NCBI GenBank assembly: GCA_949317995.1
Contig: OX439051.1
Location: 42,287,250 to 42,351,249, forward strand
Origin: Acholoe squamosa
Taxonomy: Eukaryota > Annelida > Polychaeta > Phyllodocida > Polynoidae
Reading direction: 5' to 3'
Length of the DNA stretch: 64,000 nt
The position numbers and the translations under genes were made by a program. Below, in pieces: positions 1 to 11,877 of this stretch; the stretch's first letter is position 1; each line of letters opens with the position of its first letter. The notes beneath the pieces were generated by a model. The model worked only from the letters and a program-made list of their open reading frames with translations. It did no database searches and was not told the DNA's origin.

Positions 1-57
1 CACAGCGTAACGTGTGCCGATCCCCGGTCTAACGGTAAGCACGATGCGCCATCTGAT

Positions 58-386
58 GATCTATAGCTCGATACAGCAAGTTTGGAACCAAAAACTAAGT
101 TTTTCCTGAATTTTCGCAAAGAAATGCTGTAGTTAAGCCAAAAATTATCCCATTTACACAATATTTGCAGCAAATGAAAGATGAGACTCATTGCTTTCAG
201 GCTAGGGTAGATGGTATTACATTGATATAGTGGACAGTTTACCACTGAACTTAGAAGTACAGATTATAAATTTGAAAATCATTAGATCTAGTTTAAAATA
301 GTTTAATTGCTATTTTTCAAAGTTTGGCCCTGTATATTTTATGAAAAAATATTCTAACCATCAGTTTTTCATAGATAGTGCATAAT
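58..386 (+). repeat. Dispersed repeat, left part of a TIR element
   Basis: This stretch matches 10311-10617 closely over about 320 bp, starting with CTATAGCTCGATRCAGCAAG. The fuller copy at 10311-11408 ends in the inverse of that motif, so this looks like one end of a non-autonomous TIR element. Here it stops at about 386, where a C/G-rich junction leads into the next element. No protein is encoded. Confidence 0.6.
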
Positions 387-439
387 CAGGGGCGTAGGAA
401 AAGGGGGGGCCAGGGGGGGCTGGGCCCCCCAATCATGAC

Positions 440-910
440 GTGTCACGGTACTAATAGGGCCAAGGACATTCTGATTCCCCCCCATCTTCCACCATAAAAC
501 TGGCGTCAATCGGGTTCTAATTTGATGGCGTTCATAAATAAAGGCTTAAATTAAAGCTGAAGTCATTCTTGATTTTTTTTAGCATGGTCAACCATAACGG
601 AGTCAGATCCGTTTTTGCACCAGTTGCCATGGAAACCACCATGTTGAATAAATTAAATGATACAGGCGCTCCTGACAAGTCATAAATGTGACCTTGGACC
701 CCTCTCTGACAAAATAGGTTTCGATGGTGACCAAAAATTTTTTGCAACTTTTCCCCCCCAAATCGTTACCTTTCTTCTGGTACCAAAATTATTAATCTGC
801 GATAAAAATAAGGTCCCCTGGCACTGATAATACCAAGCAAAACACTGTTTTTAGTTGGGACTATTTAGCTGTCCTAGGCTTACCAGGGCGGATTACTACC
901 GTGACACCTT
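440..910. mobile_element. MITE family A, copy 1
   Basis: About 470 bp, nearly identical to 2897-3379. The ends are inverted: GTGTCACGGTACTAAT on the left against ATTACTACCGTGACACCTT on the right. No transposase ORF is present, and the 71-aa minus-strand ORF inside is not conserved in function. It is a non-autonomous DNA element (inference from TIRs plus a second copy). The left end has lost the AAG seen in copy 2. Confidence 0.7.
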
Positions 911-1193
911 AACAGCTGGGGTCATTTTTTCCGACAACATATAGTTTGCCCAGAAATAAAGATATTTACCTCCCTGACATGAATCTCAACTTTTTACATG
1001 GAAAATTTGTATATTTATGACCATGGAGCCTATTGAAATATGGGTGAGGGGTCCCTCAGGGGTCAATTTTTTGTATTTTAAGGGTTAAAAACAGGGACCT
1101 TTCTTTGGCTTGCTCTACCGAAAAATTGGATCTGACTTTGTTATGGCAAACTACCCTCATATGATGCCTTAACACATTGACAGCAATAATGTA

Positions 1194-2382
1194 TAGGGTA
1201 GAGTGACCTTGAGTCGTCCAGGTACCTTGAGTCGGCCATTTTGCTTGGTTTTGGGCACAAAATGAAGGTGTTAATGAATATATTAGTATATTCTAAGCTA
1301 TTTGCACTGATGCTATATAGCAAGATATGCTATAAGCCATCTTAGCATTTCTTTGGAATATAAGTCTAGCACCTTCCAGGAGCTCTGGATGACACTAGAG
1401 TTTGTAAATTATTCTTGAATCAGATATAGGTTTCCGATGATTTTCCAGCAACAAAATGATAGATTAGTGATAATGTGATATTGAACAAGTAACAGAGTTA
1501 AACCTAACTAAAATTGAAATAAAGAATTGCATTCATACTCTGTAAATATCATTTAACTTGAAATTATTCCTTTTATAGTGTTCAGTGCAAAAGTCAACAA
1601 TCTGCTGTGTAGAAGTTGACTCATCGTATGATAAGACTGACTCAAGGTGTCTTTGAGCAATACATGTACCTTGAGTCGGCCACTATACATGTACCTTGAG
1701 ATGGCCACTATTGCTTTTTGGTCCAAAATGAACTTAGTAGTGACCATTTCATTGGGTTCTAAGCTATTTACACTGCTAGAATAGGTTGAGCTGTAGCACC
1801 TGCTATCTTTCCATCTTTGGGAAAGTGAATCTAGCACTATCCATTATTTTTCAACAAAATCTACTATATTCTACCAATTAGGTAGAGGGGTCTTCTGATA
1901 GATTGACAGCCACTTTGAAATAATGGACAGCTGATAAATGGTGATAAGTCTGCTATAGTTTGTGTTTACCCAAGGAATGGTATTAATCAGCATTATAATT
2001 AGTAAAATCATTCCAGAAACACTCTGACCAAGATCACTTAGCCTGGAATAAACATTTTCCTTGTATTTCTTCATAAGCACACTCTTTACTATGAATTAGT
2101 TGAGTCATTTTATTAAGTGCCTGACTCAAGGTACAACAGTGGCCGACTCATGGTACTGATGAAAGAAAATTCACATCTTTTGAATAATTGGTGCTCAAAG
2201 AGCTCCATGACTATGGGTATGAAAGTTGTAACATCGCTAGATGGAAAGAGTAAGACATCTGGGTAATAATTATATCCGTTTTTAGATGACCCCTGCAAGT
2301 TTTCCCACTATTACAAATATCCTAGAATAACTAGTAGGTTGTAAGGAGGCCCAGGTGGACGACTCATGGTCACATTACCCTA
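1194..2382. mobile_element. 1.2-kb non-autonomous TIR element with internal GAGTCGGCCA boxes
   Basis: The left end reads TAGGGTAGAGTGACCTTGAG and the right end reads the inverse with a few mismatches, giving TIRs of about 28 bp. Internally the box ACCTTGAGTCGGCCA recurs directly near 1224, 1669 and 1693 (the last with AGATGG) and in reverse near 2118 and 2140. Segments 1200-1375 and 1668-1838 are diverged direct repeats of each other. The small minus-strand ORFs do not resemble a transposase. Confidence 0.55.
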
Positions 2383-2896
2383 ACTGGTTAAGATCCCATC
2401 TAATACCTAAAAGCATGAGAGTAATCAAAACAAGGGCAATGTCCCCAAAACTAGGCCAAAATCTGTATGATTTGGCGCAAAATGTCGTATTTTTTTAATG
2501 ATGGCTGTTTATTTTCCCTAGCAACGCTTGACTACACAATTAAAAATTCTGAGGTTTGACTAAAATCCTATTTTCAAAGGAATATTCCATATGTTTTGAA
2601 TAGAAGAACCATAATTTGTCCTATTTATTAGCATTTCTAGAGGCTTTCAAAGTAATTTTTATAGAGGAGCCCTGGAACCACTTTCTGTGCCAACTTAAGT
2701 AGCCTCAACTGCCCCATCTGGAGCAAAAAAAGGTCAATCATACGCAAATCCCAGACAAATTCAAAGAAAAAATGACCAAAATAGCTTCTCCTACACTTAA
2801 TTTAGCTATTTTAATACAAAAAATTCATCCAGTTTGGATTGAGTCCTTACAAGAGCCCAAAATGTGGCAAAAATCACCCCACCCAGCCACCCAGTT
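2383..2896. other. Anonymous intergenic DNA
   Basis: AT-rich with no convincing ORF, RNA gene or internal repeat. It lies between two inverted-repeat elements. Confidence 0.5.
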
Positions 2897-3379
2897 AAGG
2901 TGTCACGGTACTAATAGGGCCAAGGACATCCTGATTCCCCCCCCCCCATCTTCCACCATAAAACTGGCGTCAATCGGGTTCTAATTTGTTGGCGTTCATA
3001 AATAAAGGCTTAAATTAAAGCTGAAGTCATTCTTGATTTTTTTAGCATGGTCAACCATAACGGAGTCAGATCCGTTTTTGCACCAGTTGCCATGGAAACC
3101 ACCATGTTGAATAAATTAAATGATACAGGCGCTCCTGCATATGACAAGTCATAAATGTGACCTTGGACCCGTCTCTGACAAAATAGGTTTTCATGGTGAC
3201 CAAAAATTTTTTGCAACTTTTCCCCCCCAAATCGTTACCTTTCTTCTGGTACCAAAATTATTAATCTGCGATAAAAATAAGGTCCCCTGGCACTGATTAT
3301 ACCAAGCAAAACACTGTTTTTAGTTGGGACTATTTAGCTGTCCTAGGCTTACCAGGGCGGATTACTACAGTGACACCTT
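2897..3379. mobile_element. MITE family A, copy 2
   Basis: The more complete copy of the element at 440-910. Its ends are AAGGTGTCACGGTACTAAT and the inverse ATTACTACAGTGACACCTT, a TIR of about 19 bp with one or two mismatches. It differs from copy 1 mainly by a few indels, for example an extra CATAT near 3139. It has no coding capacity. Confidence 0.75.
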
Positions 3380-4740
3380 GAAGGAGGTGGGGCCTGAGTA
3401 TGTCTGGCCCCCCCCCCCCAATATTTTCCAAGAACTCATAAACACAATGGAAAAGAAGCTAAAACTTTACATCTGAAATTAGATTATTTTATGGTGATGT
3501 CATAGGGAGAATGGGGGTCTGAGCCTAAAGTCAGATCCAAAATTTACCAAAAATCACTTTTCTTTATGAATTCTAAATACGCATCAGCCGACAATTCAAG
3601 GTGGTCGCGATGGTGCCCTCGCCGGGCCCCCTCAATGAAGATTTGCTTCCTACGCCTCTGCAGCCTTGTAGCAGAAAGAAATGCTCGTGCCATGATGTGT
3701 TGCCATGTTTGGAAAGTGACAGCCAATCAGATTGCATCTTTCAAAGGCGTAGGTACACAAGAAAATGTAGCGAAAGCGATATACAGACGGCGAGGCCGTG
3801 TGTATAATGATCCTTTTGCAGATGGCGCGGCCGTGTACGGCAAAAGTAGTTCTATGGCGTAGGGACAGTATCATTAGGGTTTAGGGCTAACGTTCAAATT
3901 CTATAAGAAGAGCAGGATATTATCATGGTTTACTATTTTTCTTAATAATAAGGCCCCCTACAATAAAATTACTGCGCCGTGCCGTCTGCACAGCACACAT
4001 TGTACACACGGCAGCCGCGCCATCTGCATCAGTCTCATCCAGTCGGGATTCAGGGAACTCCCTCTCTCGTGATTGGGGATTGTGGGTCCCCATATTCTGG
4101 GGAATATTACTACGCATTGTACCTGCCTACATTTTACCACTACAGCAACCAGCGGCCAGAACTACTTTTACCCATAAACGCTGGTCGCCAGAGACGACTC
4201 ATGCTAGTGGTCGAGCTGGGGCCAGATTGCGTCTGCATAGGACCCGTATACACACGGATGCGCCGTGGGTATATCGTCGGCCAAAATGTAGTTCTTAACG
4301 TGTTTGTTAAATTTTTAGATATAGATCTAATCGGGGGCTGTGCCCCCGAACCCGAACCCCCCTATTTTTTTAAAACAAAAAATAGTCCCTAAATTTTAAA
4401 CAAGCAACCAGAAGTGGTGCCATAACATCATAGATACACCAACGATTGTGTCTCATTTCCGGTAACATTTTTTTCAAATTACTTGGTTAGAATTAGACAT
4501 CCACAATCAATCATATTCTTAATATGACAATTTATATATGTTTTATTTGATAAATACATTCAAAATTCATACAACCTTTATTTATATGCCCAATATGATG
4601 GGTCTCGGATCTTACATGTAGGCCCAAAAAATTCCTGTTCACAAATTCTTCATATTTGTGCAAATTAGTGATAAACTTGAATATTTTGGCGTCTTAGAAC
4701 TGGGTTCTGGTGACCATATGTAATCATCTAGTCTCTTTGT
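3380..4740. other. Intergenic block with a GC-rich island
   Basis: 3540-4330 is clearly more GC-rich than its neighbours. It holds an imperfect inverted pair: GCAGATGGCGCGGCCGTGTA near 3819, and the inverse around 3985-4030. A small hairpin built on CGGGGGCTGTGCCCCCG sits near 4335. Several overlapping ORFs of 60-137 aa occur on both strands, but none resembles a known protein, and codon structure on both strands at once is what GC-rich non-coding DNA gives. Confidence 0.4.
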
Positions 4741-4892
4741 AGTGATTTTAGGGGTGTCCGGTAAGACCCTCGATTTTCAGGTATTGGAGGGTATTACCGT
4801 AATCTCTCGTGTAGAAGCATAGCCCGCGTAGAAGGCGCACCCACAACTCAGGGAAGGCAGGTCCACGTAGAAGGCGCATCTGCTGATCCTGA

Positions 4893-5075
4893 TTGATTGA
4901 TTGATTGATTTGTTTTTTACAGCACTTTAGCGGCAGTAAGTGGCTATCCCGTGCTTCACAGGTTGATAATTTAACAGAGGAATATGTCAGTGCCCGCGCA
5001 TATGTGCACCACACACATCCTGAGGGGATAGGAAAGAGGAGATATAGACCCTTTTAAGTGGACTAGGGAAGCTCA
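4893..5075 (-). mobile_element. SINE, family S1, copy 1 (TGATT-tailed)
   Basis: Full-length SINE in minus orientation. It is flanked by a perfect 13-bp target-site duplication CTGCTGATCCTGA (4880-4892 and 5076-5088). The tail is (AATC)n on the minus strand. The head, with AGGGTCTATATCTCCTCTTT, matches copies at 30365-30546 and 60070-60313. It inserted into a block of CGTAGAAGGCGCAC-type repeat sequence (about 4785-5170). Confidence 0.8.
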
Positions 5076-5212
5076 CTGCTGATCCTGAGTCTAATATTTG
5101 AAAAACCCGCGTATAAGGTGCACCCCTAACTGAAGGAGCATGGTCCACATAAGGGACCCAACCTAAGAGGGAATTTCAAATATTGTCTATAGATACCAAC
5201 ACCCCAACTGGT

Positions 5213-5959
5213 CATGTATTTTCTTTAACCAAAGAAAAGGTGTAGTCTAACCCATGGTTCTCAAAATACCCTTAAACTGCTGAATGAAACATGCCATTCT
5301 GCTCACCATAAAAGTGTTTGGAAATATATGTACACCCCATTCACTGAGAGTTTTGTTAATTATATTTTTGACCTTTTAACCAAGAGAATCCATGCAGCAT
5401 TATAACCAATAATCCTGCCACAGTGTGTGCTGCCACCTGGTGTTATGAGCTGTATGTCATTCTCTATTCTCTACATTACAAACTACTGGTATCCCAGCAT
5501 GTCATGTCTCTAGAATGTGGGCCTAGATAATCAATGGGAGGGTAGATTCAAATCGGATTTGTTATGTGTTCATAACTTGTTAACAAATAATGCAAATCAG
5601 AGCATTATTTCTTTCAAAAAATGAACAGTATTGTACCTTTCAAAATGATGCCAAATAACATCAGTTGTGGGCCATATGAAGACAATTGGCATCAATAGTA
5701 GTTAATGAGTTAAATGATTCCTAGAATAACACCAGGTGGCAGCACACACTATGGCAGGATTATTGATTATAATGCTGCATGGATTCTCTCAATTAAAAGG
5801 TCAATAGTGTAATTAACAAAGCTCTCAGTGAGTGGGGTGTACACATATTTCCAAACACTTTTATAGTGAGCAGAATGGCATGTTTCATTCAGCAGGTTAA
5901 GGGTATTTTGAGCACCATGGGTTAGACTACACCTTTTCTTTGGTTAAAGAAAATACATG
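5213..5959. mobile_element. Foldback element with 234-bp arms
   Basis: Arms 5213-5446 and 5726-5959 are inverse complements with only scattered mismatches, separated by a 279-bp spacer. A transcript through it would form a very long hairpin. No ORF is present. It may sit inside a larger unit: GGAGGGTATTACCG near 4786 and its inverse near 6043 lie outside it, but that is weak. Confidence 0.75.
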
Positions 5960-6185
5960 AGTATGTGTAAATCTTTCTGGTTTGTGATTTTCACTTAATC
6001 TATAGCTCATATACCAATAATGGAAGATGCAAAAGTGTCCGGTAATACCCTCCGTTACTCTATGCCAATCAAGGTCGAAAAGCCTGGTTTTTCCTCATAA
6101 AACCCTGCCTTTCAGTCTTTTCCCTGCCTAACTAAGCCAATCAAAAGGGTTACCAGATAACCCTGCCTTTCGTTTCCCTGCCTTA

Positions 6186-6869
6186 GGCCTAAAAAAAAGA
6201 AATTCTTGTGTTCAGGTAACATGCTAAAAAAAATAGGGTAGGTAGGCCAATTTTTTTTTTTTTAAGTTCCTGGATCCCGAAAACTGTAAAAAACATATTA
6301 ACCAAGTCATATTTTATTTTTCATTGACCAAATTAAAAAAAAAAAACTATAAAAATGATGGTTATTTTATGTTAGTAGCATTCGTGAGGAATACTGGACA
6401 CCTCGGAAGCAAGGACAGGTCTGAAGCAGACACCTCGGAAGCAGGCATTGAGACATCTCGGAAGCAAGGACAGTTTGGGTGCAAAAGGAACCATGATAAT
6501 ATCCCTCTCATCTTATAGAATTTGAAAAACAACAACCCTAATGATACTGTCACTACGCCATAAAACCATGGAATGGCCAAAACCTGTTTAAAAATTGTTA
6601 AAACAATTATTTTAAAGTCATTTGCTTCCGAGATTTCCCTGCTTCCGAGGTGTCTGCTTCCGACCTGTCCTTGCTTCTGAGGTGTCCAGTTACCTTCGTG
6701 AGGCCGTGGGCTTTAATTTGATACCAAACATGCCTATATATTGATATTCTTTTACATTTTTCTTTAATTTTAGGTCAAATTTACCAAAATGAAAAAAAAA
6801 TTAGGGTCGGGCCAAAAAATTAGGGTAGGTCGGGATACCTGAACACAACTTTTTTTTTTAGGCCTTACG
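6186..6869. mobile_element. MITE family B with an inner hairpin
   Basis: The ends are TAGGCCTAAAAAAAA followed by TTGTGTTCAGGTA, and the inverse at about 6825-6869. Inside is a second inverted pair (about 6388-6475 and 6624-6700), each arm carrying three tandem variants of ACCTCGGAAGCA. No transposase. Related ends occur at 7036-8551, near 9193-9260 and at 42304-42726. Confidence 0.6.
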
Positions 6870-7035
6870 TCGGTAGAATTTAGACAGTTTCTGGTCGATA
6901 GGTAGGCCTACCAGTAGGGTTTCTGGTCAAAAGGCCAGGTTTTGAGCTGAAAAACCGGGTTTTCAAAGTTTTCCTAAACAGCTTGCCATACACATAGGAG
7001 TTTTAATAGTACCAACCCTTACAGGCTCTAGTACA

Positions 7036-8551
7036 GGCTAAGGCCAAAAAAAAAAATAATGTGTTTCTGGTTGGGGCTCCAAAAAACCTAGGTTGGGAGG
7101 GGGTAAAACTTTATTTTTTATTTTTTCAGTAAGGCATTGTCGCATATGAGGCAAAGAGTGACTTTCATATAAGTCTCTAGGGCAAACCTGGGGGTTGATT
7201 GTAAGCTGTCTAATAGAATTTAAATTCAGTTATATCCCACATATAAGGTGCAGCCTGGGTTCAGGGACATCCTAGAGGGCATATATGGGCTTGGGTTTCC
7301 AGTTAAAGCTGTGGCTTATGTTTGGTGGTCTGTGTACAATCGACAAGTTAACTATTCTTATGCGAAACACCAACGGTAGAGTGGCACTGTGTATATATAA
7401 AATCTTGACACCTCATAGAGTGTCTTACACTCCATCCTAACAGAGATCTGGTTGAGGAGGAATAACTACCCTAAACTCTTGCTTGAATGGCAACACCTGC
7501 ATAATTATAATCCACACCATGAGTGGAAGGAACGCTAAGCCATGAATTGGGCATACAAATCAAAAGTTTAGAGTACTGTTGTAATGTGTAAGATACCCAT
7601 CCTTAAGCCACAGCCTTTGTTTTGAGCATTCCTATAGGCCATTTACATAGAATTACCGTAAATTCTCTCGTATAAGCTGCAGCTAGTAACAGAACCCAAC
7701 CCACAAGGATAGAGCAAGGGTGGGGGGCAGGGGTAAGGTATGACAAATTCCCTATATTTTCCCAATTGTTCCAGCACCATAGAGGGAAATGGAGGCTCCC
7801 TAGGTTCCCATAACTTTTTGAATTTTGAAGATCCATTCATAAGGAAAAATTACCATTTTCATTTTTTTCCCCACAAACTCATGGGGTGGCTCATACGAGG
7901 GTGTGGCTTATACAAGGGAATTTATGGTACTTAGATTATGGATCTGACAGTGAGATGGTACAATTTTTTTTATTTTCTTGTTTACGGCAAATGGGATTAA
8001 CAAGATATAAAGCTAGAAAAAAAAAAATTCTGCAAAGGACCTGCAGCTTGACTGAAAGCCTGCAATCCAATTATTCAGAATAAAATGTCCGAAGCCCCAT
8101 CTTGACACTTGAGCCATTGTTTATATGCCAGAGTTCATACCAAGTGTACAAGCAGTATTCAGTAAGGCATTGTTACCAGTGCAGATTACAGAGCATAATC
8201 CCAATCTTTAACAAAGAACAATGCGATGATTGATGATTGTTGATGAATACTGTTCAGGGGTTATTCTTGAAACACTCTAATATGCCTAGTTTGTACAATT
8301 GATCAGACACTGCTACTGGGTACTTTAGATTGTGAAAAAAAACTTTCATATGCTTCGAACTTCCATTTCCCTTTATTTGAGCTCAGTCATATTTAGATGC
8401 TCATTGTAAGATCGACCTCAATGTAAGATTAAAATCGTGTGTGGACTAAATTTAAAAAAAAAAAAAGTTCAAATATGAGAAAAAAGTAGGGTGAATTTCT
8501 CAAATTAGGTAGGGCAACCAGAAACACAAGCTTTTTTTTCTAGGCCTAATC
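7036..8551. mobile_element. Longer MITE family B-like element
   Basis: The left end is TAAGGCCAAAAAAAAAAA then TGTGTTTCTGGTT. The right end at about 8510-8551 is the inverse (AACCAGAAACACAAGC, T-run, AGGCCTA). It encloses the MITE C copy at 7650-7931. Short ORFs inside (60-77 aa) are not conserved in any way I can see. The boundaries could instead belong to two separate solo ends. Confidence 0.45.
7650..7931. mobile_element. MITE family C copy
   Basis: The left TIR TACCGTAAATTCTCTCGTAT (then AAGCTGCAGC) is mirrored at the right end by GTGGCTTATACAAGGGAATT with TATGGTA. Related copies lie at 9442-9617 and more distantly at 58490-58726. It is non-autonomous and has no ORF of interest. Confidence 0.65.
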
Positions 8552-8562
8552 GAGTGGTAGAG

Positions 8563-8833
8563 GGGGGGTCAGTTTGTTGGGGGGGACAAAAAAAATTCAG
8601 ACCCCTCTTAGGGGGGAACGGAAAATCTTCGCCATGCATGCACAGAATTTCACCAGCTCCCCACCCCTGTTGTTAGAAAATGACCACTCCTTAACTCATT
8701 CCAAATAGTCTATACTCATTCCGTCTGTTTATGGTTTTTGTAGGGAGTGGATAGGTGGTGGTCTTGTTTTTTTTTGGGGGGGGGGCGGGGAGCGAAGCAA
8801 AGAACTTCAGAACCCTTTTGGAGGGGGGGGGCA
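8563..8833 (+). promoter_or_regulatory. G-run cluster just upstream of the TPPP coding start
   Basis: Five or more runs of 6-11 G occur on the sense strand (near 8563, 8579, 8611, 8776 and 8822), ending about 70 bp before the TPPP ATG. Such runs can fold as G-quadruplexes. Whether this is promoter, 5' UTR or intron is unknown: a pyrimidine tract ending in CTCCACAG lies directly before the start codon and could be a 5'-UTR splice acceptor. Confidence 0.35.
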
Positions 8834-8903
8834 AAAAAAATGTACATGTGCATGATTATGTAATTTGTGCTGATTTTAAACATACTGCTCTCCACAGAGC
8901 ACC

Positions 8904-11877
8904 ATGGCTACAGGTTGTGATTTGGGACCTGCTTTCGCAGAGTACAAAACTGCCGGCAAGGAGCTCATATCAACAAAGGACGTCACACAACTGTTGACAC
9001 ATGCTGGATACATCAAGAAAACTGGCAAAATAACCTCCAATAATGTGGACATCACATTTACTAAACACAAGGCAAAGGGAACGACGTAAGGGGTTAAGTT
9101 ATTGTTACATCTAGAAAAACTATCATTGTGAATTGAATACCACATTCTAATTTAGGTTTGCCCATGCTGCTGTGTATTATATTTAGTGCATAAGGCCGAA
9201 AAACAAAATTGTTATGTTCAGGTTACAGGGTCGAAAAAAGTTATGGTAGGTAGGTAGGGATTTTTTTTTTTTGAGATTTTTTTTAGACGGCTGTAAATTT
9301 TCGTGCGTATGCGACATGAATTTGATTTGTGAGATCGTAGGAAAAAATTTCATGTCTCGATAAGTTATTCCCTCTTGAACTGTAGAACCTATATGGTGTC
9401 AAGAAAATCGAGAGGGCAGTGACATTTTATGTATTTACACTCTACTGTAAAATACTGTGTATAAGCTGCAGCTTATAGACCATTCCACAGGCCTACTGTG
9501 GCTTATAGATCCTTTTTGAACTCAGGTTGACTTCAGTAAGGGATGGGGACCATTTCAGACTCTAAAATCAGGGTGTGGCTTATATGCAGGTGCAACTTAT
9601 ACACAGATTTGATGGTAGTTGAAAAATGTGAGGTTCAACACCCGTTTTAAACATAAGCATTATGATAAAACTATCAGCATACAACTGTGAAAGTAATTGT
9701 TTTCTTTGATTTCAGTGGCCTAACTCTAGACCAGTTTGCAAAATTCATCGAGGACCTAGCTGGCCAGAAGCCGCCAAATGACTTGCAAGATATGGTTACC
9801 AAACTGAATGCTACAAAGAAAGCAGATGTATGTATAGCGCACCTTTTAATTACCATAGCTCCCCAATATGGACGAGGAGAGTAACCTGCTATTTATCCTG
9901 TTCCCAGTAGAGGGTGAAGTTGTATGGGGGCCAGGTGATGTCACTTTATAGCATTGCTGTAGTGGTGCCATCTGCTTCTATGTGATCGAGGGAAATAGTC
10001 AAACAGAAACCACACAACCTACTTGGCAAATATTCAGGGGTGTAAAATTTCCGCGGAAACGCGGAAATCCGCGTTTTTGGTGCTCAGAAAGACCATTATT
10101 GAGATCTATGCAAATCCACTGAGAAAAGAAATTACCATTTGTAAGGGGGGGGGTCTGACTTGGAATGTCTGCCAATGTCATTCCAGATTGAGAATTGTTG
10201 GCCTCCCAATTGTAATTCCAAACATCCCTGCACATCAGAGTGTTGTTATATTTTGCACAAATAACATTAAAATCACTTTAATTAAGCTTTATCCTACATA
10301 AAAGCATTAACTATAGCTCGATGCAGCAAGTTGGGAACCTAAAACTTAGTTTTTCCTGAATTTTCGGTAAGAAATGCTGTGGTTTAGCCAAAAATTATCC
10401 GATTTACACAATATTTGCAGCAAATGAAAGATGAAACTCATTGCTTTCAGGCCAGGGTAGATGGTATTACAATAATATAGTGCACAGTTTACCACTTAAG
10501 TACAAATTATAAATTTAAAAATCATTAGTTTGAAAAAATTGCTGTTTTTCAAAGTTTGGCCCTATATATTTTGTGAAAAAATATTCTAATCATCAGTTTT
10601 TGATAGATAGTGCATAATACTGACCCATCAAGTTTATAAATGAGTATGCCTTTTCTCCCTACCTCTATGGTGGCTTATTACACTATGGGAGACATGATTT
10701 TTGTTAGTTTGCAAAAACTGTGATTTTCAGCAAAATTTCTGCTTGGTTTTTTATGTGGGACCACATAGATCACCATATATGGATGCGTGATCACCCATTG
10801 ATACCAGAATTATCCATTTTTATGGTCTACTTGATCATCTTTAAAGGCATGGGAAATATCTAAGTGATACAATAAGTGTGAGAAGAATTAGCCCCATCTT
10901 ATGATTCTAGTCTTTGGTGCCGACAACACTTTTGCAGCTAAATAGCTCAATAGTGCATTATAATAGGCCTCACATGCCTAATATGGGGTTCTAATAGCAT
11001 TTCAATATGGTTTTCAATGGGTCATCAGGTCAAAACAACAATTGATGATGGAATTTAATAGAAACAAAAGGGTTTTGCACCATGGACCTGTTCACATTGT
11101 TCAGGTCTTCAGATATTCTTATCTTGAAAATGATGAAGGCATTTATGAGCATAGTGCTTTTCCAGCCCATATGGGACCTATGGAGGGCATTTTGTCTAGT
11201 CTGACATGTATTATGAGGGAATAATGCATAGCAAATGATTCTATTTTCACATTTTGTTATGATTTTTGAGAGAGAATCATACACAAGACTTGTCTTCTGC
11301 TGCATATACAAAAATGTCCCTTGAATGAAGGCATTTTACATGCACAGCTGCCTCCAAAACTGGAAAACACTCAGTCTCAGGTTCCCAACTTGCTGCATCG
11401 AGCTATAGCAGGCCGTATATTACACTTCAGAGGAAATGGGTTTCGGGATTTCACACCCCTGATATTACCAATTCAGTGAAAGCTAATGCCTTAATGCATC
11501 ATGTCCATTGGTCATTATGAGGCATGAATGCATCCAGGCCTAGAATCATGCAATATGCTCATACAAAAACCCATTTGTAAGGTTAGGGAACGTGTAAAAA
11601 GGTGCAGGTAAAATAAAAGGTTTTTTTTACACCCATTTTAAGAGTTAAATGTAAGTGCATGCTCACATGTTCTGCTCCACAGCATATGAAGGCCACGACA
11701 TCGAAGACAGGAGGAGTGGGCCGTTTGACTGACACGTCCAAGTACACTGGCGCCCACAAGGAGCGTTTTGATGAGTCTGGTAAGGGGAAGGGAGCAGAAG
11801 GCCGAGTAGACAAGGTGGACAGCTCAGGCTATGTGGGCAACTACAAGGGAGCCAACACATATGACGGCAAGAAATAA
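8904..11877 (+). CDS. TPPP: Tubulin polymerization-promoting protein (TPPP/p25-alpha) family
   Basis: Three coding exons: 8904-9085 (starts ACCATGG, donor AC|GTAAGG), 9716-9827 (acceptor TTTCAG, donor GAT|GTATGT) and 11683-11877 (acceptor CTCCACAG, stop TAA). The phases agree and give 162 aa, close to vertebrate TPPP3 at 176. Exons 1 and 2 give the p25-alpha core, with residues DVDITF-like (here [13 protein letters not shown]) and [14 protein letters not shown]. Exon 3 carries the family's most conserved C-terminal block, [20 protein letters not shown] followed by GKGKG and [16 protein letters not shown]. The family binds and bundles microtubules and is often linked to cilia and flagella. The N-terminal extension of long-form TPPP1 is absent. 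Intron 1 carries a MITE, and intron 2 carries a nested TIR element. The stable core makes this call secure; the paralogue assignment is not. Confidence 0.93.
9442..9617. mobile_element. MITE family C copy in TPPP intron 1
   Basis: The left end CTACTGTAAAATACTGTGTA and the right end inverse ACACAGATTTGATGGTAG frame GTATAAGCTGCAGC-type sequence like that at 7650-7931. It lies wholly within intron 1 and leaves both splice sites intact. A fragment of MITE B-like sequence (AGGCCGAAAAACAAAA, GTTCAGGTTAC) precedes it at about 9193-9260. Confidence 0.5.
10032..11457. mobile_element. Nested TIR elements filling TPPP intron 2
   Basis: The outer element has ends CAGGGGTGTAAAATTTC and the inverse GGGATTTCACACCCCTG, each flanked by ATATT, which could be a short target duplication. 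Inside, 10311-11408 is a second unit with 30-bp inverted ends (CTATAGCTCGATGCAGCAAG then TTGGGAACCT, and the inverse). Its left third is repeated at 58-386. The outer ends resemble those of hAT-type elements, but hAT would leave 8 bp and I see only 5. No transposase ORF. Confidence 0.6.

Noticed and set aside
3979..4392. 137-aa plus-strand ORF
   Set aside because: Lies in a GC-rich block where all frames are long. It overlaps other ORFs on both strands and ends in repeat-like CCCGAACCC sequence.
4785..6054. A larger element enclosing the SINE and the 234-bp foldback
   Set aside because: Only about 14 bp of inverted ends (GGAGGGTATTACCG), too short and imperfect to assert.
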